Part shown: positions 19,215 to 28,500 of the stretch, in pieces
Layout of the letters: the number at the start of each line of letters is the position of its first letter
Position numbering within the stretch: the first letter of the stretch is position 1
Source of the DNA: Paulinella micropora
Lineage: Eukaryota > Cercozoa > Imbricatea > Euglyphida
Length of the DNA: 32,478 bases
Assembly: GCA_009731375.1 (NCBI GenBank)
Contig: BJOX01000088.1
Span: 155,101-187,578, forward strand
Direction of reading: 5' to 3'
Translations under genes and position numbers: made by a program
The notes under the pieces: model-generated
Told to the model about the DNA's origin: nothing
Databases searched by the model: none
Seen by the model: the letters and a program-made list of their open reading frames with translations, nothing else

Positions 19215-20771
19215 CTACGACATCAAAATTTCAATTCCCTTAACAACAACGGTTCTTTGAAGAATGACATAAGTATAATAATTCAATTGGACTGCCCCAG
19301 TCGCACTCCATTCATATCGCCGTTCGGTGTCCAACGATAGCCCAGCCACTTCATATCCCTCTTCTTCTCGCTTGTCATAAAGCGGGCGGTTGTGGTCCCA
19401 GAAATCAACGTGGAACCAGTTATACTTATACACATTAGAGTTCAAAATAGCTGACCCCTTAATTTTTTCCTTCAAAAGCATATAGTCTTCATCGCGGGAA
19501 CAAGTGATATCAAACTGCTGAATTCTATTACTATCCAAAGTAGTGTAATAATCAGTAATCTTAGCTTGTGCTCGGTTGTCGCAATCAAATGCGGTGTTTG
19601 AAGTTTCGGTGTTATTAAACCCGCTCGTGTAAATTCTGCGAATTCTCTCACCCTGCGAGCGGTTCATCTTCAAAACGAATGACTGAGTGCCTGCAGCAAG
19701 ATTAGTTTTCCAAGAGAGCGGGTATTCGGTCTTGAACGAAAAGCCCTCACCAGCAATCTTTTGTTGAACACCCAAGATAACGTTCGGGTCGGTTTCAACA
19801 GCGAGAAATAAGTTAAGGTTAGTAATATTTGCGGGCTGTGCGGTAGCAGTCGCTCCTGCTCCAACACTATTAGCATCAGTTCCATAAAATACGGTTTTCT
19901 GTGTTCCCTCCCACACAATCCTCAAATCAAGAATTTCATTAAAGCCAATAGTCTTATCAATTTCAAAAATGGTTCCAAAAATCATACCTAGTGGAATAGA
20001 AACATTAATTGCGGGAGTCTTTGTATCATCACCTCCACCTTCAAAATACTTTGCCTCCTCATAAGCAACATTTACAACAGAGGCAACACCAGTTCAATCA
20101 GCAATAAGAGCATCATTATGACGGCGGGCTGTGATAGGTGGTTGTGTTGCGAAATCTTGAACTCTTGACCCCAATGTTCGCACCATTTCGGTTATACGGC
20201 TGACAATGTTGGCAGATTGATTACCAGCGCTAGTATCACCAATAGCGGTGAAGGCAGTTTTTCCATCATCAGATACATTCGCATAACCAGCATCCGTCAT
20301 TGCCTTTCTATCGGCGGGTGAGGCTTGTGTATCATTCGGCACATTACATTTTTGAAGCATAGCACCATAACCAGACCCAGCCCCGTGGTTATCTAAAGCC
20401 ATAAATCTATCATAGGAAATCTCAGGCTTCCAAATCATCTTAGTGTAATTTCCCACGTGTTGAAGATTACACAAATACTGCCCGCTTCGGCTTCGTAGTT
20501 CAATTGTCTTAATCATTGACAGACAGTCCATAGGAATTCGGTTATACCTTCCAGCATTACCACCCGCATCTGGTGTGTAAGTAAATCGCAAAACAGTCCT
20601 CGCAAGGTTCAAAGGACGAGTAGGAATTTCAAAAGTTTACTCAATTCCTCCAACGGTGGTAATTGGAATTGTCGCAAGACTTTCGCGGGCAGTAAGTTTG
20701 TTAAGCGAATACTTACCGCGAATAAGCTCGCTCTGGCTGTGTGTAAGTTCTCCTCCATATTGGACAGGCAT
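19215..20771 (-). pseudogene. MCP: Major capsid protein (double jelly-roll type), two in-frame stops
   Basis: One reading frame of 518 codons runs from the ATG at 20771 (MPVQYGGELTHSQSELIRGK) to a stop at 19215. It is interrupted by TAA at 20637-20639 and TGA at 20094-20096 but not by any frameshift. The sequence reads on as coding immediately after each stop. The length, the N-terminus, the FEIPTRPLNLARTVLRF region and the C-terminal LNYYTYVILQRTVVVKGI resemble Polinton-like virus major capsid proteins, which form the pseudo-hexameric capsid. The call rests on these and on gene order (penton and protease upstream, structural protein downstream). Both stops are explicable by one C-to-T change. 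It is not translatable as a full capsid protein under the standard code. Confidence 0.78.
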
Positions 20772-20805
20772 ATTTTTGTAAACTTACAATCTCAAAAAAA
20801 ACGAT
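20772..20805 (-). promoter_or_regulatory. Virion-gene upstream box with inverted repeat (MCP)
   Basis: On the minus strand: TTTTTTTGAGA then TTGTAAGTTTACAA (20789-20776), a 14-bp near-palindrome with one mismatch and no spacer, ending 4 bases before the ATG. A TATATAGAACC sequence lies further upstream. Confidence 0.6.
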
Positions 20806-20867
20806 TTTCAAAAGGTTCTATATATTTTAATCTAAGAAAAAAAATTAATTAATTAATTATCGGCTTT

Positions 20868-21670
20868 TTAACAAATTAAAAATGATGAAAATAAATTAAA
20901 ATAATTCGTCTCGCGATAAATCAACAATGTCATTACAATACCCAACCCGTTGAGGTTTATTGGTTGGTCGTTTTCGTCAGTTAAGTAAAACCTAAATACA
21001 TTGTTTGAATTGGCGGACAGTCTTTTGCCGTATTCGCTTCCAGACCCATCATATATGACAGAGCCGAACGGTATTTCATTCGCTGTGTATATTTCTTGGA
21101 GTACGTGATTATCACCTTCGCCTACTAAATCCGATTGAAGATACAAGGTTTTTTGCCCGTCAAGATTATGACATTTGATGACCTCAGTGTATTATTAGCA
21201 AAGAAATAAGTAGAGGCCCGTTCAAACCCCATAATTTCGTGAATACGAGTTTCGTCATCAAATACAAACCGCGGTTGGATGTTGATTGGATTGTCTGCCA
21301 CAGTAAATAATAGCTTGCCGTCTTCGGGGTCGGTGTTGGTGTTGTTGCTTGTTATTGTGTATGTGTAGTCGTTGGGGCTTTCTGCGGTTAGCACCTCGGC
21401 CAGCTTATTTTTTAAGTTGTTCATTGTGTAGCTGCCCTCGGGTATCGTAATGACTGCCTCGTTGCCGTTCTCACTCAGAGTAAAAGTGTTGTAAGGACTT
21501 GCCACAGAGTAATACGACTTCGGCACATAGATATGTAAAATTTTACAATGTGTCGGGTTGTCCAGCCCTCTTAAATCTAAAGAGTGTGTGACGTCGCTGT
21601 CTGTGCCATTTATCCTATTTTTGCTGTTTATGTAATAGATACCAGAACTTCTCCCACCTTTGTATTCCAT
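20868..21670 (-). pseudogene. Minor capsid (penton-like) protein, frameshifted
   Basis: The frame from the ATG at 21670 (MEYKGGRSSGIYYINSKNRI) runs 181 codons. The homologous continuation (YLQSDLVGEGDNHVLQEIY, then FRFYLTDENDQPINLNGLG) lies one frame away from about 21165 to the stop at 20868. The beta-rich sequence, about 267 codons in total, and the C-terminal phe/asp-rich strand before LLIYRE are like the single-jelly-roll penton proteins that sit at capsid vertices in Polinton-like viruses and virophages. Placement between protease and MCP supports this. The shift is near an A6 run. Confidence 0.7.
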
Positions 21671-21738
21671 TGTAGGAGCTTACAATCTCAAAAAACTATA
21701 TATTAGAAAATATATTTTTTATTTTACTGGCGGGGTCT
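21670..21738 (-). promoter_or_regulatory. Virion-gene upstream block with inverted repeat (penton)
   Basis: TATATAGTTTTTTGAGA is followed by the near-palindrome TTGTAAGCTCCTACAA at 21685-21670, which runs into the ATG. The 50 bases upstream (21687-21738) are almost the same as those upstream of the ATPase gene (24523-24577), including an AAAATATATTTT core and a CCCCGC segment. Confidence 0.65.
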
Positions 21739-22411
21739 AAATAAAAGTATCAAAACCATAACCGTTCTGGGATTTCAACTCCTCCGCTTCTTTTTCTTTT
21801 AAGTCAGTCCATCCGCTAGCAAATTTAAAACGGGTTCCTTTCGCCCGCTCTAAAAGAAACCGCATACTGTGCCAACCGCAAGTATCACTCGTATCACTCT
21901 GTTGCTTAACTTGATTAACCTTCATTAATAAATAACTATCTGGCTTACTTTTTTCAACAAGTTGTTTCATTTGCTGTTGAAATTCTTCCGTCGGTTGATA
22001 TTCAGCTAGCGGGTCATATATCTCTATACTTCTATCGCCGATTATGCTTACCCAAACAGCCATCCAATGTTGTCCTGGTTGCGAACTTTTTTGTGTGTTC
22101 ATAATAAAACCATACTTTTTTTCTTTTTTCTGGTTTTAACTGGTTGATTTGGTCGCTGGCTATCGTGCCCAGATACCAATTATGTTTTTTCATTATGTCG
22201 TCTATTTCATTCGTCCTTAATCCTTTACCTATTCCAGACTGTTCGCCAGGGTCCTCCGTTTCACTCACCAAATCTTCATCATTGCCACTTTCCTCAGGCT
22301 CTTGTATAGCTGGTTGATTTTCTTGTTCTTCTTTTTTTTTTCGTCTTTTTCTTCTCCTTTTGCTTCTCTATCTACTTCATCTTTTCTTTTTGAACGGCAC
22401 CTTCTGCCCAT
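21737..22411 (-). pseudogene. Adenain/Ulp1-like cysteine protease, frameshifted
   Basis: The C-terminal part (from 22102) has the order expected of C48/adenain-type proteases: His in GQHWMAVWV, Asp in EIYDPLAEY, and Gln then Cys in KQQSDTSDTCGWHSM. These proteases mature capsid proteins in adenoviruses, virophages and Polintons. The N-terminal part (SETEDPGEQSGIGKG, NEIDDIMKK) is in another frame, split in an A-run near 22118. An earlier start at 22411, overlapping the preceding gene's end, is broken again in an A10 run at 22332-22341. Catalytic residues look intact, so the breaks could be homopolymer sequencing errors. Confidence 0.78.
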
Positions 22412-23253
22412 AAATCAAACGATGCCCAAGCCTGGTCTGGCGACATCATTCCCTCGTTTATAATAGGACTGGTATATAGCCATTTTTTCAACATTTCGGA
22501 ATAGTTTATTTTTCCTCTTGATGGTTTAATATCGGGGATAGTGTGGCCAATAAATCGTAGTTTTTTAACCATCATTTCATTACTAGTTTTTCCTGCTTTA
22601 TTCCGTTTCTGTCTTATCGGCTCTGCGAACATACCATCAATTAATTTTTCCTTTTTAGTTTGCTTATGTTTCTCCTCTTCTTCCGCATCCTTTACAACAA
22701 CTCCTCTCCGTCTTTTTGGTGGTCGTCCTGGTGGAGGTGGTGGTATCATAGGCGGTGCTACTGGTGCCATTAATAATCCCTGTCTATGTCGTCGTTCGGC
22801 ATTTAGTTCCTGGATAAGTCGTTGTTCCTTTTTCATTTCCCTATCTATTTCTTCCTGTCTTTCCTTAGCATCGGCGAGGTCTTTTCTTTCCTGCCGTTTC
22901 TTATCCTCTTGTAGGTCATCCCGCGCCGACTTTTCTTTTTTCTCTATGGCTTCAATGAGGTCATACTTTTCTTTTTTAAGCTTGTCTAAGTGGTCTTGAA
23001 TTGCGGTTCTCGTGTTCTGTTCAATCTCCGACAAGCTTTGAACTTTTTTCTTGTCTTTATGTGTCGGCCACGGTTTCTTTGCTTTCGGTTTGTTCAAGTA
23101 TTTCATAAACAGCTTAACGATTTGAAGTGTTGATAAATCATTTGTTTTCTTTCCAAAATTTAGATATGCTCGTTTGCCTTTTACTTTGATATATGGCCGA
23201 CCATCTTTCGTTCTGTATATCCTCGGTGGTCGTTGTTTAGGTTTTTTTCTCAT
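22372..23253 (-). CDS. Basic coiled-coil protein with proline-rich linker
   Basis: A 293-aa intact frame. Its N-terminus is basic (RPPRIYRTKDGRPYIKVKGK). It has a long charged coiled coil at about 75-155, a Pro-rich linker (PPMIPPPPPGRPPKRRR), a second basic region, and a C-terminal helical part with YSEMLKKWLYTSP. There are no catalytic motifs. It lies between the protease and the small basic protein in the virion module, and its last codons overlap the likely protease start. A scaffold or core protein is a guess; the family is not recognised. Confidence 0.6.
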   Translation of the reverse strand: MRKKPKQRPPRIYRTKDGRPYIKVKGKRAYLNFGKKTNDLSTLQIVKLFMKYLNKPKAKKPWPTHKDKKKVQSLSEIEQNTRTAIQDHLDKLKKEKYDLIEAIEKKEKSARDDLQEDKKRQERKDLADAKERQEEIDREMKKEQRLIQELNAERRHRQGLLMAPVAPPMIPPPPPGRPPKRRRGVVVKDAEEEEKHKQTKKEKLIDGMFAEPIRQKRNKAGKTSNEMMVKKLRFIGHTIPDIKPSRGKINYSEMLKKWLYTSPIINEGMMSPDQAWASFDLWAEGAVQKEKMK

Positions 23254-23306
23254 CGTATATTAATGTAAAAAAATAATAAAAAGTTTAGTTTATCATTATC
23301 TGGGGT

Positions 23307-23627
23307 TTAAAATTTAAGTGCCCCACGGCCTCGTTGCTTGCCGTATCCCATATCGCTCGCAACCTTTTGAACTTTGCCAGCATAGGGAACACCAACTCTA
23401 TCCAAAGCACCAGCGAAGCGAGAGATTGTTTTGTCTTTTTTCAAATAGTTATTAATATTCCTAAATGTATTGCCAACCCGTTCCCAGTTTATTTTACCCC
23501 CCTTTTGACCACATCCCTTTTGTTTCTTGCGACCAGTTTTCTTTTTTCCGCCCGCCATTGTGTTTGAGTTTCTTGTTATTTTGCCGACTGTTGGAATGAC
23601 TTCAACCCTTGTTGTTTTTACGACCAT
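23307..23627 (-). CDS. Small basic virion-like protein
   Basis: A 106-aa very basic protein with a GGKKKTGRKKQKG stretch and a C-terminal half NINNYLKKDKTISRFAGALD, then GYGKQRGRG. Lys-rich small proteins with a YLKK...S helix and Gly-Tyr-Gly tail are common among virion-internal proteins of small eukaryotic dsDNA viruses, where they bind DNA or membrane. The match is by pattern only. An internal Met at the start of MAGGKKK could be the real start (about 83 aa). Leader ATTATTTTTTTCGTATATTATA resembles that of the 23253 gene. Confidence 0.6.
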   Translation of the reverse strand: MVVKTTRVEVIPTVGKITRNSNTMAGGKKKTGRKKQKGCGQKGGKINWERVGNTFRNINNYLKKDKTISRFAGALDRVGVPYAGKVQKVASDMGYGKQRGRGALKF

Positions 23628-23660
23628 TATAATATACGAAAAAAATAATTAATAATAAAA

Positions 23661-24488
23661 TTACAAAAACCTTTTGTTAAAATTCTGCCTCAGTTCGTCC
23701 GATACCGCATCCACATACAAAAAGTTAAATCTCTCTTTGGTCGCCTCGTGGTATTTTTCAATGAAGTATTCAAGGTCGTAGCCGAGGTCCAGATGCTTAT
23801 ACACGAGTTCTATTTTATCCTGAGACTGACCTGGAAAGATAAGAAGGTAGTCCAGCTGTTTAATCGCCTCGGGCTTCAAATCGTTAAGATACTGCGAGCT
23901 CATAATTACCTTTGACTTGTAGTGTCTATTTTTTTTCAACAGGTCGCTAACTGACTTATCCCTTAATCCGCTACCCAAATCATCTAACACGAACACGACT
24001 TCTGGTGTAATGTATTTGCTCGGTCTCGGTGGTTTTTCGCCTACCTCCTTTTTCTTTTCGTCCTCCTTACCAAAATAAATAAACTTCGGCATTTCTACTT
24101 CATCTTTACCATCCTGAACAATCTCGCCTTCTTCTTGCTCCTCGTCTGGCTTATTGAGCTTGTCTAACTCGTAATCAATCACACTGTATCCGTCCGTTTT
24201 CAAATATGTATATATCGCCATCGGGTTTCCCTTCTTCTTGAAGTGCTTAACCATTTCTTTGTATATGTGGTCCTTGTGTATTGTGCTGGCAATAATAACA
24301 ATCCTCGTTTTTTTGTCGGTCGTTCGTTTCAGGATTTCAAACAGTGCGGTCGTCTTGCCACTCTTCTTGCGAGCGAGAAGAAAAATATTGGCATACGGTT
24401 CATCAAATAACTTATATCCTTTTGCCAACTTCTCGCCATCTCCGTTTTGCTTGACTGGTCTAACTCGTATATCGTTAATTTTTTCCAT
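23661..24488 (-). CDS. DNA-packaging ATPase (A32/FtsK-HerA type)
   Basis: A 275-aa intact frame for the motor that pumps the genome into the capsid. Walker A is ARKKSGKTT (residues 39-47). Walker B is VVFVLDD (164-170), followed by LGSGLRD and a MSSQYLND segment whose Gln fits the HerA/FtsK sensor. An acidic insertion (about 110-155) sits between them. Length fits the family. It is preceded by the shared inverted-repeat promoter block, so it is probably expressed with MCP and penton. This is one of the few core genes without damage. Confidence 0.88.
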   Translation of the reverse strand: MEKINDIRVRPVKQNGDGEKLAKGYKLFDEPYANIFLLARKKSGKTTALFEILKRTTDKKTRIVIIASTIHKDHIYKEMVKHFKKKGNPMAIYTYLKTDGYSVIDYELDKLNKPDEEQEEGEIVQDGKDEVEMPKFIYFGKEDEKKKEVGEKPPRPSKYITPEVVFVLDDLGSGLRDKSVSDLLKKNRHYKSKVIMSSQYLNDLKPEAIKQLDYLLIFPGQSQDKIELVYKHLDLGYDLEYFIEKYHEATKERFNFLYVDAVSDELRQNFNKRFL

Positions 24489-24577
24489 TGTAAGAGCTTT
24501 TTTTTCAAAAAACCTCCTACGACCTCAAAAAACTATATATAGAAAAATATATTTTTTATTTACCTGCGGGGTTATAG
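24489..24577 (-). promoter_or_regulatory. Virion-gene upstream block with inverted repeat (ATPase)
   Basis: TATATAGTTTTTTGAGG is followed by TCGTAGGAG, a T6GA8 spacer, and CTCTTACAA running into the ATG. The arms GTAGGAG and CTCTTAC pair with one G-T or mismatch. The upstream 50 bases duplicate the penton upstream block. Confidence 0.65.
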
Positions 24578-24599
24578 GGGGAGCAGGCCNNNNNNNNNN

Positions 24600-24965
24600 A
24601 GCGACGAATTCTAAACAAATAACAATTCTTCCAGCTAGTTGGTCGGTCTCAATATTTCCGCTGTCTGTTTTCAATACCCTAAACGAATACTGCCCGTCGG
24701 TCCAGCCGATATTTCCAAGATTATATCCGAGGTTTGAAATGTTTGCTGTGGTGCTGTCGGCGAATGTGCCGATAATCCCGATGCGGTCCATATAAAGGAT
24801 TTTCGTTTTCGTCTCGGTCATATAATTCATATAGTGGATAAACTTAACATTCATTCTTGTTGGTGTAAAGTTCATTTGAATGTTTTTGTCAAATGTCTTG
24901 CTACCATTAACCCCTCCTGGAAAATCATTGCTCAGAAAAATAATCTTTTGGTATTTATAGTCCAT
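24600..24965 (-). CDS. Small putative virion protein (3' end lost in gap)
   Basis: A 122-codon visible frame from MDYKYQKIIFLSNDFPGGVN to LEFVA, where a 10-N gap begins. The stop is probably in or just after the gap, because the sequence beyond is the ATPase promoter block. It is beta-rich with no motif recognised. Its position upstream of the ATPase suggests a structural role, by context only. Confidence 0.55.
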
Positions 24966-25200
24966 CGTGATGCCCTCTATACTAATCTTTATAAACTTTT
25001 TATTAATTAATATTTCTGCTCGGACCGCCTGTGATTTCTATTCACGGGTCAGTGTTTAAAAAAATGAAAGCTGTGTGTGGTGTATTCAAAAAGGATGTGT
25101 GTATAAGCCGATGAGTGATTGGTGTGTTAGTTTTGATGAAGCCATTCCACTAATCTGTGCGGGTGATGCTTCTTGGTATAAAATATATTCGTTTGAATGC
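24966..25200. other. Intergenic region with possible Cys-rich small ORF (plus strand)
   Basis: On the plus strand, about 25069-25214 reads NESCVWCIQKGCVYKPMSDW and continues to ECSLL before a stop, with no clear in-frame start near its left edge. The CxxC and Trp/Tyr spacing recalls the Cys-rich part of the 31052 gene. It may be a small broken gene; support is weak. Confidence 0.3.
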
Positions 25201-25540
25201 TCACTTCTTTGAACTAGATGGCGATGGAAGGCAGATGCCAATCAATAGTGTCAAAATACCCACATAAGTGTTGGCAACCTCACAAGGTAAGTTCTTTTCA
25301 GATAACCTCACGATACAAAGGGTGATGATGGCGATAATGATACCCATTTGAAACAGATACTTAATAAGACGGCTGTCTGTTTTTCGCTTAGTCAAACAGC
25401 AATCCCAGCTGTCCTCATATTCGTGGTCTAATTTTTTTTTCTTCCTGCTTAATTTGGACATCTAGCACACGGTTTTTTAATTCGGGTGTGAGGTCTTCCG
25501 TCTCTATGATTGGTGGTGGAGGATGTAATCTAGGGGGCAT
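25201..25540 (-). pseudogene. Small membrane protein, one frameshift
   Basis: The ATG at 25540 overlaps the fibre gene's stop and begins MPPRLHPPPPIIETEDLTPE. After about 36 codons the reading frame shifts in an A9 run near 25432-25440. It continues as LDHEYEDSWDCCLTKRKTD with two hydrophobic segments (MGIIIAIITLCIV and TYVGILTLLIGICLP), ending SPSSSKK. Two transmembrane helices with a short loop suggest a virion-membrane or holin-like protein; no family is assigned. A one-base homopolymer error would make it intact. Confidence 0.6.
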
Positions 25541-28500
25541 TGGTAAATACTTCCGCTCTAATTTCTGCTAATTGGTTTGCTTGGTCTTGTAATATATTAA
25601 GTAAAGTTTTATTTTCTTTTTCTAAATTAATCACCTTTTCTGATAAATGTTGAAATCCGCTTACCAATATCGGTATAAAATCTGTATATGTTATGCCTTC
25701 AAGGTAGCCATTTCCATCATCCGCTTTTATTCCGCTTTCTGATACAAATTCTGGAAAAATCTTTTTTATTTCGTCCGCAATAAATCCGTGGTTCTTTTTT
25801 TCTTTCTTTTCGTCTGATTTCAAATAATACTAACAGCAGTTTATTTTTGATAATTTCTCGCAACACTCCCCGCAGTCTAATGTCTTAATATCTGCTTTTA
25901 GCCTCCTGTCCGAGGAGTTTGTCCAAGCACCATTTAGAGGAATATAATTATAAGTGCCAGACGGCTCACCTGATGAGTTTGAAGTAGTCCAAGCTTGAAG
26001 CAAACCAGTTGAAGAAACCATTATTTCATAATTCGTATATCCGCCTGATTTAAAAAATAGTTGTGCATCCATAGTATTCGGACTTGGTCTTTGTCTTATT
26101 GTTAAAGAACCACTGGACGCTACTGGAAGAATTATTGACTTTGAAGCCGTAATTGCTGTGTTGTTTATTCTAAATAACTCTGTCGCCGCACTATGATAAA
26201 ATACGTGGCTATCGTCGGTATTAACATTATAAATCAATGTATTGTTATTGATACCAAAACCAAGAAAAGCAGTCGTGGAGCCTGTCCCACCATCCCATAA
26301 GACCAGTTTATTATTTGCCAACGCACTTCTATCTACAAATATTTTTTTACCCGCACCTACTACTATATTATCACTTGTTGTTAATGTGGTTGTTGATACA
26401 CCCGCACTTGCTGTAAGCGGCCTTTTGTCCATAAAGTTCCATTTGCTCCATTTAATGACATTAACAATTGTTCGGAAGAGTTCTCCCATATAAAACCATC
26501 GGTTGAAACATTGCTCACTCTAAATCTAACGGCCAAAGAAGTAAAATCGTTTCCAGCAACGGCTGATGCCACTCCACCTGCTAGAGATTTATTGGCTCCA
26601 GATTGTGCCATATAAATACCATAATTTGTGTTGCCTGTGTCCCACAAAAATATTCCTCTCGTATTACCACCATTTGTATTTCCTTGTATAACTATGCTAG
26701 AACCTCCAGTTGCCGTTAATAATCCGCTCGCCGTTAATGTTGTTGTAGTCATACCAGCAGTTGCCGTTAATGTAGTTCCCGTTATGGTTCCAGCGCTCGT
26801 TATGTTGTTTGAATTCATATCCAAAGCACCATAAAACTTCATACCGCCCGCATTGTTAAAACGGACAATGTCAGACGAAGCACTTTTATTATCCAAAAGT
26901 TTTGAAATATAAAGCCCCGCCCCTTTTGCTACATCAAATGCTACATTCGTGAATACATAACCTCTTTGGTCTGCGGTTCCGCTTGTAGCAGTGTTTAAAG
27001 TAAATAAGAAATATTGAAAATTACCTGATGTCTGTGAAAAGAATATATCTCCTCCATTTTGGTTTAATATCCGCGCCCCATTATATGTAATATTTCCACC
27101 ATTAATGATAGTTTGATTATTAAAATCGGCATTGTTCGTTAAAGTTAGATATTTTATCACAGTGCTCGCACCATTAAATGTTTTACTTCCTGTTATGGTT
27201 TGGTCTGTTGTTAGTTTTACATTTTGCCCGTCCAATGTGTCCGCATACCCTTTTGTCGCTCCGTCCGTCGCTAATGTCGGAGTTCCAAGGTTGGCTATTT
27301 TGCTACTATTACAATCTAGCCCCGAAGCATTTACCCACCGACGATTGCCCCATCAATAATAAAACTTATTTTTTTCGCGTTTATTTCAAAGTTATAATTT
27401 ACGCCCGTGCCCATATCAAGGCATCCGATAGTTCCTATATTGGCTGTGGAGTTAAAAACCACGAATGTTCCTTTTGTTGTCGCATTCGTTGAATTTCCAG
27501 TTATTTCAAGGGCACTGCTAAATGTCTTAATTCCTGCTATGGTTTGGTTTCCTGAGGTTTTAACCGCCGAAGTATCAAGAACAGAAACAACCACACCATC
27601 AACCAGATTTACATTTGTTATACTCTGGCTCCCCATATTTAATCCGCCATTCGCTGTTATCGCCCCACTCGCCGTTAATGTGGTTGTTGATAATCCCGCA
27701 CTTGCTGTTATTACCTTTGAAGCCTTAACCTCCCCATTATTAATCCTGAATAATTCGTGTGTCCCGCCATAGTAAAATATATGACTATCAGTTGAAGCAT
27801 TAATATTATAAACCAAAGTTTGACTAGCAATACCAAATCCAAAAAACGCAGTTGTTGATAGTGTTCCTCCGTCCCATAAGACTAATTTATTATTGGCAAG
27901 TGCTTTTCTATCTATAAAAACACTTTTCCCTGCTCCTACTACCACATTATCGGTTGTTGTTAATGTTGTTGTTGTTATCCCCGCATTTGCTTTGATTTCA
28001 TTACTAAATGACTTTGTCCCCGCTATGGTTTGGTCTCCCGTTAGTTTAACGACTGCGGTATCAAGAGCCTAAACATCAATACCATCAACATTACCAACAT
28101 TTGTTATGTTAAATCCTCCCATATTTAAACTGCCCGTCATAGCCACTGTGCCGTCCTTTGCCAGTTTCGTATCATTGTAAGCCTTTGTTGAAGCATCGCC
28201 ATCGTAGAATGGGGCTGGAAGACCGCTAATTGCTGTTGTGCTATTAAAATTTAAAACATTGCCCGTTAATGTTATCCCACTCCCCGTGGTAGAAGCAAGG
28301 GTTATGGTTGAACCAACAATAGATAGTGGATATCCCGTTGCTCCGCCTACCTCCGACGAATAAATAGAGCCCGCGTTATTATTATAGTTGAAGAATAACT
28401 TACCAGTGTTTAATGGGTTTAAATCTTTTATACCTAAATAAGTAATAAATATTTTATTCCCTGTTATGGTTTGGTCTCCTGTTAGTTTAACCACGGCTGT

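Noticed and set aside
9640-28071. Alternative genetic code reading TAA/TAG as Gln
   Set aside because: One in-frame stop is TGA and one TAG aligns with Ser. Intact genes in the element end with TAA, TAG and TGA. Separate nonsense mutations explain the data better.
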